A stretch of DNA of 5,552 bases. Source: an uncultured Saprospiraceae bacterium (GTDB lineage Bacteria > Bacteroidota > Bacteroidia > Chitinophagales > Saprospiraceae). Made by a program: the position numbers and the translations under genes. How positions within the stretch are numbered: the stretch's first letter is position 1; each line of letters begins with the position of its first letter. The notes under the pieces are model-generated. The model did not search any database, had not been told where the DNA came from, and worked only from the letters and a program-made list of their open reading frames with translations. Shown here piece after piece: positions 1-5,552 of this stretch. Location: NCBI GenBank assembly GCA_937969485.1, contig CALBVQ010000106.1:1-5552 (forward strand), given 5' to 3'.

Positions 1-166
1 TGCGCTTCAAAAGAACTGTTGAGCTCCCATTCTCTTTGCATTTCAAGCTCTCGTGACGAAATCCTAATGCATAATTCGGGTTTAATAATTCTTGAAAATA
101 AAGTGAAACCTTAAAACAGAATTGGTATAAGTAGTCCGCGCGAAATGATCTACATCTCGACAAAAA
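1..166. other. left flank without an assignable gene
   Basis: No recognised gene. On the minus strand, the frame of the small CPNCWG gene stays open after its TAA for 55 codons to the window edge (including YFQELLNPNYALGFRHESLK), with only a TTG near its beginning as a start. On the plus strand, frame 1 is open from the edge for 38 codons to a TAA at 112-114, ending GLIILENKVKP. Neither reads as a known family, and they overlap, so at most one can be real. A short ATG frame (MQREWELNSSFEA, minus strand 41 to the edge) could be the beginning of a further gene. The stretch could equally be non-coding or part of a dispersed repeat. Confidence 0.35.
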
Positions 167-349
167 TTACAACTTACTCTTCACATAATCCTGAATCCAT
201 CCTAGATTCCCTTTCTCCGGGGTCTTTCCCAATGTATTCTTATCACATGACCTATCATCATACTCTGTTACTCCCCAGCAATTAGGGCATGGAGTTGAAT
301 TAGATGAAGTAAGAACTGATTTCTTTTCCTTAGCTGTTATGTGTATCAT
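167..349 (-). CDS. small CPNCWG-motif hypothetical protein
   Basis: A 60-residue protein starting MIHITAKEKK, with the core TPCPNCWGVTEYDDRSCDKN and the ending GNLGWIQDYVKSKL. Cysteines at 21, 24 and 35 (a CPxC pair plus one) suggest a small metal-binding or redox knuckle. Only three Cys and one His (H3) are present, so a classic four-ligand zinc site would need another ligand or a dimer. From memory, the CPNCWG...EY...(F/W)IQD(F/Y)V pattern resembles short uncharacterised Bacteroidota proteins, but I cannot confirm the family here. I prefer the ATG at 349-347, preceded by AAAAATATTTGAT. A TTG at 391-389 would add 14 residues (to 74) and is directly bounded by a stop two codons upstream. The gene follows paaZ on the same strand after 172 bases and may have its own promoter. 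No membrane segment or signal peptide is seen. Its function is unknown. Confidence 0.6.
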   Translation of the reverse strand: MIHITAKEKKSVLTSSNSTPCPNCWGVTEYDDRSCDKNTLGKTPEKGNLGWIQDYVKSKL

Positions 350-413
350 ATCAAATATTTTTGTGGACGTATCCTTGTAATTTAAACTCAATGCTTATAA
401 AGACATCGTGATA

Positions 414-421
414 CAAAGTTA
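414..421 (-). promoter_or_regulatory. candidate Bacteroidota -7 promoter box for the small CPNCWG gene
   Basis: The minus-strand octamer TAACTTTG fits the Bacteroidota sigma consensus TAnnTTTG exactly. A start of transcription near 408 would give a leader of about 58 bases before the ATG at 349. No TTG -33 element is seen at the usual distance (the nearest TTG is only 10 bases upstream of the box), so the promoter is weak, activator-dependent or coincidental. Confidence 0.3.
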
Positions 422-454
422 CGGCCCTACACAAGGTTTATGATTGACTATTTG

Positions 455-482
455 TCCTTAACAGTTATCAATTATTCCTTAA
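455..482. repeat. direct repeat TCCTTAA x2, 21-base period
   Basis: Two exact TCCTTAA copies (plus-strand 455-461 and 476-482) lie in the gap between paaZ and the small downstream gene. The 21-base period places them on the same face of the helix. They fall about 34 and 55 bases upstream of the candidate -7 box for the small gene, where activator half-sites such as those of response regulators are often found. Seven-base repeats in AT-rich DNA can also occur by chance. Confidence 0.25.
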
Positions 483-521
483 TCTGCAATTCCTCAAGAT
501 ACTGTATGCTAAAGATCGATT

Positions 522-2567
522 CTACTCTTGATTACGATACTTCACCATTGTAAGTATTGTCGCTAAAGCAACCGTTTCACCCGTTTCATCATATACATCA
601 ACTAAAAATTTCACAATCCCTTTCTTGATGTCTTCTTCATCTTTCTTTTCCTGACCTAGCTTCTCCTTCACTGACAATCGAACACCTATTGTAGCACCGG
701 CGTAAATGGGCTTTACAAATCGACACTCGTCAATTCCATAATTCAACAAAACAGGTCCTTTCGCTGCATCAACAAACAATCCTGCTGCCGCAGAAAGAAT
801 AAAGTACCCATGCGCAACTCTCTGCTCAAAGGTTGTCCCCTCTAGACTTGTTACATCAGTATGTGCATAGAAATGATCCCAACTAACATTCGCAAAATTC
901 ACTATGTCTGTTTCTGTAATCGTTCGTTTGTGCGTGACTACTGTATCTCCTATCTGAAGATCTTCGAAATACTTACGGAAAGGATGAACTGAAGTATCTT
1001 TAAATTCCGCTCCCTGCTGATACTGTTGAGTAACCGCAGTCATCATAGTAGGAGAGCCCTGAACTGCACAACGCTGTAAATAGTGCATAACTCCTCGCAT
1101 ACCGCCCATTTCTTCTCCTCCCCCAGCCCTTCCTGGACCACCGTGAACTAGCATCGGCATCGGAGAACCATGTCCTGTACTTTCTTTTGCACAATCTCTA
1201 TTCAGGACCAGAATTCTTCCGTGATGTGTCGCAGCATTCACAACATAATTTCTAGCAATGTCATTATCAAAAGTGGTAATAGAACTCACAAGTGACCCTT
1301 TACCCATATTCGCCAACTCCGTCGCTTCATCTAAATTTCGATATCCCATTATTGTACTCACAGGACCAAATGCCTCTATATCATGAACTCCAGTTGATTT
1401 CCATGGATCATTTGCAACCATAAGAATAGGACTCATAAACGCCCCTTTTGCCATATCAACATTGGGAATATCCATATTGTCGGGATCACCGTAAACTACA
1501 GTTGCCTCATTTCTCAATTCTGCTATTCGCTCTTTCACTTCACGTACCTGGCTAAAACCAGCCAATGCTCCCATTCGAACTCCTTCTGTCCTAGGATCAC
1601 CTATTACCATCTTTTTCAATTGAGCACTTACTGCCAACTGCACATCTTCAATGAGATTCTCAGGAACTATAATTCTTCGAATCGCAGTACACTTTTGTCC
1701 GCATTTTACGGTCATTTCCTTGCGAACTTCCTTTACAAATAAATCAAATTCTGGCGTTCCCGGAACAGCATCTGACCCTAAAATTGCACAATTCAAAGAA
1801 TCTGCCTCCATATTGAAATGTACCGACTGATCAATCAACCGAGGATGCGACTTTAGCATCTTGCCCGTGGTTGCAGACCCTGTAAACGTCACCATGTCAC
1901 CAGTTTCCACATAATCAATAATACCATGTGCAGAACCGCAAATTAACTGCAAAGCGCCCTCTGGTAAAATTCCGCTTGCTATGATATCCCGAACCATTGC
2001 CTCTGTCAAGTAACTCGTTAATGTCGCAGGCTTTACTACGGCAGGCATTCCCGCCAACCAATTCACCGCACACTTCTCTAACATCCCCCATATTGGAAAA
2101 TTAAACGCGTTAATATGAATTGCAACTCCAGTTTTAGGCACCATGATATGATGCCCCATAAATGTTCCACCTTTAGACAACCCGACAGGTTCTCCTTCAA
2201 CATAATAGGTCTGATCACCTAATTTTTTACGCAAACTTGCATTGGCGAACAAGTTACCTATCCCTCCCTCAATATCAATCCACGAATCCACTCTTGTCGC
2301 ACCAGTCTTATAACTAATTGGATAATACGTTTCTCTTCTTTCATGTAAATAAAGTGCCAATTTCTTTATCATCACTCCTCGCTCACGAAAAGTCATCTTG
2401 CGCAAGGCCTTATTTCCTACTTTACGTCCATAATCCAACATCTCACCGAAGTCTATACCATCAGCATTTGCCAACGCAACCACTTCTCCCGTCGAAGCAT
2501 CAAGCAATTCCTTACCTGCACCACTTCCGTTCACCCACTTTCCCGCTATATAATTTCCTAATTTCAT
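522..2567 (-). CDS. paaZ: bifunctional oxepin-CoA hydrolase / 3-oxo-5,6-dehydrosuberyl-CoA semialdehyde dehydrogenase PaaZ
   Basis: Complete 681-residue cytosolic enzyme, the same length as E. coli PaaZ. In aerobic phenylacetate degradation the C-terminal hydratase-like domain opens the oxepin-CoA ring and the N-terminal NADP-dependent dehydrogenase oxidises the resulting aldehyde, giving 3-oxo-5,6-dehydrosuberyl-CoA for beta-oxidation. The aldehyde dehydrogenase domain spans about 1-515: NAFNFPIWGMLEKCAVNW (153-170), VVKPAT (177-182), the FTGSATTG nucleotide loop (228-235), general base E254 in FNMEADSLN, nucleophile C293 in KCGQKCTAIRR, and EAFGPV (398-403). After a Gln-rich linker, a MaoC hotdog domain begins near FEDLQIGD (534-541), with catalytic D564 and H569 in SWDHFYAH and the helix VAHGYFILSAAAG (584-596). 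E254 and C293 correspond to E256 and C295 of the E. coli enzyme. The ATG gives the usual N-terminus (MKLGNYIAGKW). No other paa gene is in view. The stop is TAG at 524-522. Both active sites look intact. Confidence 0.97.
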   Translation of the reverse strand: MKLGNYIAGKWVNGSGAGKELLDASTGEVVALANADGIDFGEMLDYGRKVGNKALRKMTFRERGVMIKKLALYLHERRETYYPISYKTGATRVDSWIDIEGGIGNLFANASLRKKLGDQTYYVEGEPVGLSKGGTFMGHHIMVPKTGVAIHINAFNFPIWGMLEKCAVNWLAGMPAVVKPATLTSYLTEAMVRDIIASGILPEGALQLICGSAHGIIDYVETGDMVTFTGSATTGKMLKSHPRLIDQSVHFNMEADSLNCAILGSDAVPGTPEFDLFVKEVRKEMTVKCGQKCTAIRRIIVPENLIEDVQLAVSAQLKKMVIGDPRTEGVRMGALAGFSQVREVKERIAELRNEATVVYGDPDNMDIPNVDMAKGAFMSPILMVANDPWKSTGVHDIEAFGPVSTIMGYRNLDEATELANMGKGSLVSSITTFDNDIARNYVVNAATHHGRILVLNRDCAKESTGHGSPMPMLVHGGPGRAGGGEEMGGMRGVMHYLQRCAVQGSPTMMTAVTQQYQQGAEFKDTSVHPFRKYFEDLQIGDTVVTHKRTITETDIVNFANVSWDHFYAHTDVTSLEGTTFEQRVAHGYFILSAAAGLFVDAAKGPVLLNYGIDECRFVKPIYAGATIGVRLSVKEKLGQEKKDEEDIKKGIVKFLVDVYDETGETVALATILTMVKYRNQE

Positions 2568-2608
2568 ATTTTAAATTTTTCGCAATTTATTCTTATTGTC
2601 TTTATGAT

Positions 2609-2628
2609 TTTTTGGCTTCCGCCAAAAA
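2609..2628 (-). promoter_or_regulatory. GNRA-loop hairpin in presumed paaZ leader
   Basis: On the minus strand the arms TTTTTGGC and GCCAAAAA pair perfectly over 8 bases around a GGAA loop, which is a GNRA tetraloop in RNA. The hairpin ends 41 bases upstream of the paaZ ATG, so any transcript starting above it carries it in the 5' leader. It is followed by A residues, not U residues, on both strands, so it is not a classical terminator. A role in mRNA stability or leader control is possible but unproven. Confidence 0.4.
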
Positions 2629-2649
2629 TTAACTCAATGCCATCCCATC

Positions 2650-2733
2650 CTAATTTTGGAATGTCGCATAAAATAGTAATGATAAAAAGGAGAAGCTAAC
2701 GGCAAAAAATGCAGCTACAGCGAGTAAACGCAT
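2650..2733 (-). CDS. possible 27-residue hydrophobic micro-protein
   Basis: An ATG at 2733-2731 opens a frame ending at TAG 2652-2650. The peptide starts MRLLAVAAFFAVSFSFLSLL and ends FYATFQN, so one basic residue is followed by about 22 hydrophobic or small residues. It looks like a single membrane segment or an uncleaved signal peptide. The preceding bases (GAAGTAAAAGC) are A-rich, as at other Bacteroidota starts, and an in-frame TGA lies four codons upstream. It sits in the gap before paaZ on the same strand. It could be a real small membrane protein, the remnant of the 5' end of a lost exported-protein gene, or chance: an AT-rich gap easily encodes hydrophobic codons. I recognise no family. 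Confidence 0.2.
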   Translation of the reverse strand: MRLLAVAAFFAVSFSFLSLLFYATFQN

Positions 2734-2783
2734 GCTTTTACTTCAGCAAGAATTTCGACATTGAAGTCGGAACAATGCATGAA

Positions 2784-2807
2784 CCGATCCGTAATTTTAC
2801 GAATCGG
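2784..2807. repeat. 24-base near-perfect palindrome (possible operator or RNA hairpin)
   Basis: On the minus strand the arms are CCGATTCGTAA and TTACGGATCGG around AA. Ten of 11 positions are Watson-Crick pairs and the eleventh is T-G, which becomes a G-U wobble only in the minus-strand transcript. It lies 63 bases after the pepP stop and 217 bases before the paaZ start. No T-run follows on either strand, so it is not a standard intrinsic terminator. Size and symmetry would suit a dimeric repressor site such as those of the TetR family, or a stable RNA stem. The choice between these is inference. Confidence 0.5.
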
Positions 2808-2870
2808 CAGTAACGATGTAACCCTTCTTTTCAACAGGAATTTATGCGTTGATTTCAAATTTATATTGTA

Positions 2871-4250
2871 TTAAAAATTCATTAGTTCCTCAATTTCAAC
2901 AATTGTTTTTGGAATCGGTTTTCCCAAAATTTTACTCCCATCAGAAACTACTTGCACATCGTCCTCAATTCGGATTCCTCCAAAATCATAATATGCCTCA
3001 AGTTTCTCGTAATTTACAAATTCTGTCCACCGATTTTCAGTCTTCATCTTTTCAATTAATTCAGGTATAAAGTATATCCCTGGCTCTACAGTAATCACAA
3101 AATCTTCTTCTAACTCTCGTGCCAATCTCAACGACTTCAATCCGAGCTGAGTACTTCGTTGCATATCTTTGTATCCTACGTAATCTTCACCTAAATTTTC
3201 CATATCATGCACATCCATACCAATCATGTGCCCAAGTCCGTGAGGCATAAATAAGCCACCTACTCCCTCTTGAACCATCTCATCTACATCTCCTTTTACC
3301 AATCCCATACCTTTCATACCTTCAAGCATGATCCTATAAGATGCGAGATGTATGGATTTATATGTAACCCCTGGCTTAAGCATATTGATGCAATCCTCTT
3401 CCATTTTCAAGACCAGTTGATAGATTTCTTTTTGTCTCGAGTTAAATCGGCCATTAACAGGAAAAGTTCGTGTAATATCTCCCGCATATCCGTATGGATT
3501 TTCAGCTCCACAATCATTTAAGACCAATCTACCATCAAGCATCTGATTGTTGTGATGATGATTATGTAGGGTTTGTCCGTTTATAGAAAATATAACTGGA
3601 TAAGCTAATTCACAATGCTTTTGATGAAGTTTTTTATGTATATCCGCAACAACTTCGTACTCATACTTACCTACTGCTGTTTGACGCATCGCTTCCATGT
3701 GCATTGAGCGTGTCACATTTACAGCTTGTTCCAGATGCTCGATTTCTTCTGCAGTCTTATAACTGCGAATATCAACGATGGCTTTAATTAATTCAACGGA
3801 AGCTTCTGCTTTTATCTTTTGGGGGTCAAGCCCCAAATAATTGCTCATTAGTAAGATATGGTCATGTCGATAAGGTGGCAGATACTTGACGCTTTTTTGT
3901 CCTTTGATAAATTGCTCTAGATCAGCTAAAGGCCTTACCTCATCTATGTTACATAGATCCGCAAGCTCACGCAAAGGCTTTTGGGGTCCCACCCAAATAA
4001 TATCATCTATGCTATAGTCATTACCGAATAAGATAGATTTACCCGACTGACAATCGAATACCACATGTAGATTCGGCATATTTAAGCCAAAAAAATATCG
4101 AAAACTACTGTCCTGTCTAAAATGATAAATATTATCCGTGTAATTCATAGGAGATTCTGTGTTCCCAGGGAACCACAGCAGTCCATCTTCCGCTAATTGC
4201 CGAAGCTTCTGTTGACGAACTTGATACGTATTTTTCGTAAATAATTGCAT
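2871..4250 (-). CDS. pepP: Xaa-Pro aminopeptidase (aminopeptidase P, M24B family)
   Basis: Complete 459-residue cytosolic metallopeptidase that removes an N-terminal residue preceding proline. Residues about 1-150 form the aminopeptidase P N-terminal domain, with the motif ESPMNYTDNIYHFRQDSSF at 32-50, typical of Bacteroides-type PepP. The pita-bread catalytic domain follows (about 165-440). All five dinuclear metal ligands expected from E. coli PepP are present: D246 (LNDCGAE), D258 (YAGDITRTFP), H341 (HGLGHMIGMDVH), E389 (TVEPGIYF) and E429 (GGIRIEDD). The accessory histidines are H337, H348 and one of the cluster LHNHHHNN (H229 or its neighbours). There is one extra residue between the two Asp ligands compared with E. 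coli. The start is an ATG 7 bases after the upstream DUF5916 stop, with AGG abutting the ATG, too close for a normal Shine-Dalgarno, so coupling to the upstream gene is likely. No signal peptide or membrane segment is seen. Length and motifs give no sign of damage. Confidence 0.96.
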   Translation of the reverse strand: MQLFTKNTYQVRQQKLRQLAEDGLLWFPGNTESPMNYTDNIYHFRQDSSFRYFFGLNMPNLHVVFDCQSGKSILFGNDYSIDDIIWVGPQKPLRELADLCNIDEVRPLADLEQFIKGQKSVKYLPPYRHDHILLMSNYLGLDPQKIKAEASVELIKAIVDIRSYKTAEEIEHLEQAVNVTRSMHMEAMRQTAVGKYEYEVVADIHKKLHQKHCELAYPVIFSINGQTLHNHHHNNQMLDGRLVLNDCGAENPYGYAGDITRTFPVNGRFNSRQKEIYQLVLKMEEDCINMLKPGVTYKSIHLASYRIMLEGMKGMGLVKGDVDEMVQEGVGGLFMPHGLGHMIGMDVHDMENLGEDYVGYKDMQRSTQLGLKSLRLARELEEDFVITVEPGIYFIPELIEKMKTENRWTEFVNYEKLEAYYDFGGIRIEDDVQVVSDGSKILGKPIPKTIVEIEELMNF

Positions 4251-4257
4251 CCTACAA

Positions 4258-5552
4258 TTATAGGAAAAAATTACCGACCTTATTTACATCTAGAAAATAC
4301 AAAGCTTTAACATTAAGACCTCCGTTGCGATAAAAATCACTGAGTTCAGCAACGTTTCGTAGATAAGCTGCATAAGGCGTTGTATTTAGTAAATCGGACT
4401 TATAAGAGACAACTAGATCACTACCTGGAGCAAATCTCCACGTGTAAACCGTATTGATCGTAAAGAAGTTAAAGTTTATATCGTGTACAGGATTCTTCTC
4501 ATTATCAAGCCCTAAATAATTTGATTCTGTAACCTCCCCATTCGCTGACAAAGTTCCGAAGTTGCCATATTCGACAGCTGAGAAAAAATGATTCACTTGC
4601 ATCACAAGCGACATCTTATCATTCAAATTGTATTGACCTGAAATACCATTATTAAAGGTATTGACCTGCCGTTCACCAATTATTACTTCTTCCTGTCCCA
4701 AAATAAAATCTACAGGACTAACAAATCCTCTATCCACTTCTTGAATTGAGTAACTTACCGAGGGTACAATAAAAACCTGCGAACTAAGTCGAAATCTTGG
4801 TGCAACGTTAATATTAAAATCAAACTTGTCTTGCAAGTCGTATTTTCTAAAATTTGTCCTGATGTCTATTGCTACAGGCTTACGATAATCCGAAGAAATA
4901 AAACCTCCTACCTGAGCACTTCGTGGTCTTTGTAAATACTGAGAAAAATCTTCCGTACGAGGTTCAAAATAATCTCGATATCCTAATGGTGCAGTTCGTA
5001 ACCATGCCCCAAATGCGTTAAATGACTTTAACCGTAAAAAGAACCTATTGTTGGTGAAAATCCCTGTAAATTCATTCGGTGCATAAAGACTTTCGTACGA
5101 AATAGAATTTGTAAATCCATATGTGGCAATTACATCATTCTTGGGTTTATATTTGTTGTAGTTTAACTCCCCGAAGAAGTTCATCTCATTGGGGCTAAAC
5201 AAAAAGCCTAAGTCATTGGGATTAAAGTTATCTGTTTCTATCGTTGTTCCAGCGTTATATGTCCACTCTCCACTAATTTTTCCCGCAGCTGCATTAAGTT
5301 GATAACCTACATCAATACCAGCGTCTTTAATAAATCGCTGACTTGCAACGGCCTTTCCATTGAAAGCATAGTTCTGAGTATTATTACGTAAATTCCAGTC
5401 CAACCCAGTAACATTGGCATCGGTAAATTCACCAACTCGCAATACATTTGTATTAACAAAGCCAATCTTTGAATTATTCTTTAGCGCCTGTTCTACAACG
5501 AACACATTATAATTAGTAAGTGGATTAATTAGCGTCCGTTGAGTATTTCCAT
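4258..5552 (-). CDS. DUF5916 domain protein, C-terminal part (5' end outside window)
   Basis: The frame is open from the window edge to a TAA at 4260-4258, giving 430 visible residues beginning GNTQRTLINPLTNYNVFVVE. This matches my memory of the C-terminal region of DUF5916 proteins, which usually carry a CBM9-like domain ahead of a long beta-rich domain predicted to sit in the Bacteroidota outer membrane. What can be seen fits: many short alternating polar/aromatic stretches (for example FNAFGAWLRTAPLGYRDYFE), abundant Asn, Tyr and Phe, no hydrophobic helix, and the ending KALYFLDVNKVGNFFL. A GTG at 5505-5503 could serve as a start, but the same frame continues upstream with family-like sequence, so the gene is cut by the window, not short. 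Signal peptide and N-terminal domain would lie outside. Function is unknown; a role in envelope or glycan handling is only inference. The stop is 7 bases before the next gene, suggesting one transcript. Confidence 0.87.
   Translation of the reverse strand, partial: GNTQRTLINPLTNYNVFVVEQALKNNSKIGFVNTNVLRVGEFTDANVTGLDWNLRNNTQNYAFNGKAVASQRFIKDAGIDVGYQLNAAAGKISGEWTYNAGTTIETDNFNPNDLGFLFSPNEMNFFGELNYNKYKPKNDVIATYGFTNSISYESLYAPNEFTGIFTNNRFFLRLKSFNAFGAWLRTAPLGYRDYFEPRTEDFSQYLQRPRSAQVGGFISSDYRKPVAIDIRTNFRKYDLQDKFDFNINVAPRFRLSSQVFIVPSVSYSIQEVDRGFVSPVDFILGQEEVIIGERQVNTFNNGISGQYNLNDKMSLVMQVNHFFSAVEYGNFGTLSANGEVTESNYLGLDNEKNPVHDINFNFFTINTVYTWRFAPGSDLVVSYKSDLLNTTPYAAYLRNVAELSDFYRNGGLNVKALYFLDVNKVGNFFL

Larger units (their letters stand above)
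2568..2870. other. 303-base intergenic region between pepP and paaZ
   Basis: No confident gene is present. On the minus strand, in order, it holds: a TAAATTTG octamer at 2863-2856 matching the Bacteroidota -7 consensus TAnnTTTG, but with no TTG about 19-21 bases upstream (the nearest lies 27 away); a 24-base near-perfect palindrome; a 27-codon hydrophobic micro-ORF; and a GNRA-loop hairpin ending 41 bases before the paaZ ATG. The paaZ start is preceded by AAAAATTTAAAAT, the A/T-rich leader usual in Bacteroidota. No U-tract terminator was found after pepP on the minus strand, so read-through into paaZ cannot be excluded. Confidence 0.6.

Noticed and set aside
350..391. TTG at 391-389 as the start of the small CPNCWG protein
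   Set aside because: Possible, but the ATG at 349-347 has a more typical A/T-rich leader, and TTG starts are uncommon. It is kept only as an alternative.
1000..1194. 64-residue minus-strand open frame inside paaZ
   Set aside because: It overlaps the well-supported paaZ frame, is rich in Arg, Ser and Trp without any family pattern, and is best explained as an out-of-frame shadow.
2609..2628. Intrinsic terminator at the TTTTTGGC/GCCAAAAA hairpin
   Set aside because: The bases after the stem are A residues on both strands, not a U-tract, and the G+C core is only three pairs.
2318..2632. 104-residue plus-strand open frame across the paaZ start
   Set aside because: It is antisense to conserved paaZ N-terminal codons, with low-complexity His/Leu/Ser/Phe content typical of antisense shadows.
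2709..2813. 34-codon plus-strand frame in the pepP-paaZ gap with AAGGAG upstream
   Set aside because: The AAGGAG is 16 bases from the ATG, too far for a ribosome binding site. The peptide has no motif and all neighbours are on the other strand.
2849..3070. Plus-strand open frame antisense to the pepP 3' end
   Set aside because: It lies opposite conserved pepP coding sequence and has no recognisable motif.
3270..3521. Plus-strand open frame antisense to the pepP catalytic domain
   Set aside because: It mirrors the conserved metal-ligand region of pepP and has no independent support.
3540..3570. His-rich cluster LHNHHHNN in PepP as an unusual metal site
   Set aside because: Aminopeptidase P has a conserved His here near the active site, and from memory Bacteroides-type members carry a similar His/Asn-rich stretch, so it is normal for the family.
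5503..5505. GTG as the start of the DUF5916 gene
   Set aside because: The frame continues open to the window edge with family-like residues (GNTQRTLINPLTNYN), so the true start lies outside.

Overview
The window is a stretch of AT-rich bacterial chromosome in which every convincing gene lies on the minus strand, so transcription runs from right to left. The protein families point to the phylum Bacteroidota, probably a flavobacterium-like lineage. The evidence is a DUF5916 outer-membrane-type protein, an aminopeptidase P of the type seen in Bacteroides, a short CPNCWG-motif protein, and starts preceded by A/T-rich leaders rather than clear Shine-Dalgarno sites. The species cannot be named from the sequence.

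Layout in the direction of transcription: (1) 5552-4258, the C-terminal 430 residues of a DUF5916 protein whose start lies outside the window. (2) 4250-2871, a complete 459-residue M24B Xaa-Pro aminopeptidase (pepP), only 7 bases after the DUF5916 stop and so probably co-transcribed and translationally coupled. (3) 2870-2568, a 303-base gap with no confident gene. It holds a 24-base near-perfect palindrome, a 27-codon hydrophobic micro-ORF and a GNRA-loop hairpin in the presumed paaZ leader. (4) 2567-522, a complete 681-residue bifunctional PaaZ, the ring-opening enzyme of aerobic phenylacetyl-CoA degradation, with the catalytic residues of both its aldehyde dehydrogenase and hydratase domains in place. 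(5) 521-350, a 172-base gap with a Bacteroidota-style -7 promoter box and a 21-base-period direct repeat. (6) 349-167, a 60-residue cysteine-containing small protein. (7) 166-1, a left flank with no assignable gene but with frames that stay open to the edge on both strands.

The genes do not form one obvious pathway. PaaZ is a phenylacetate catabolism enzyme, but none of its usual partners (paaABCDE, paaF/G/H/J, paaK) is in view, so they must lie beyond the left edge or elsewhere. PepP is a cytosolic peptide-trimming housekeeping enzyme, and the DUF5916 protein is a probable envelope protein. I see no mobile element, CRISPR array, RNA gene or defence system. The main genes are ordinary; the parts worth a second look are the two gaps, the small CPNCWG protein and the left flank.
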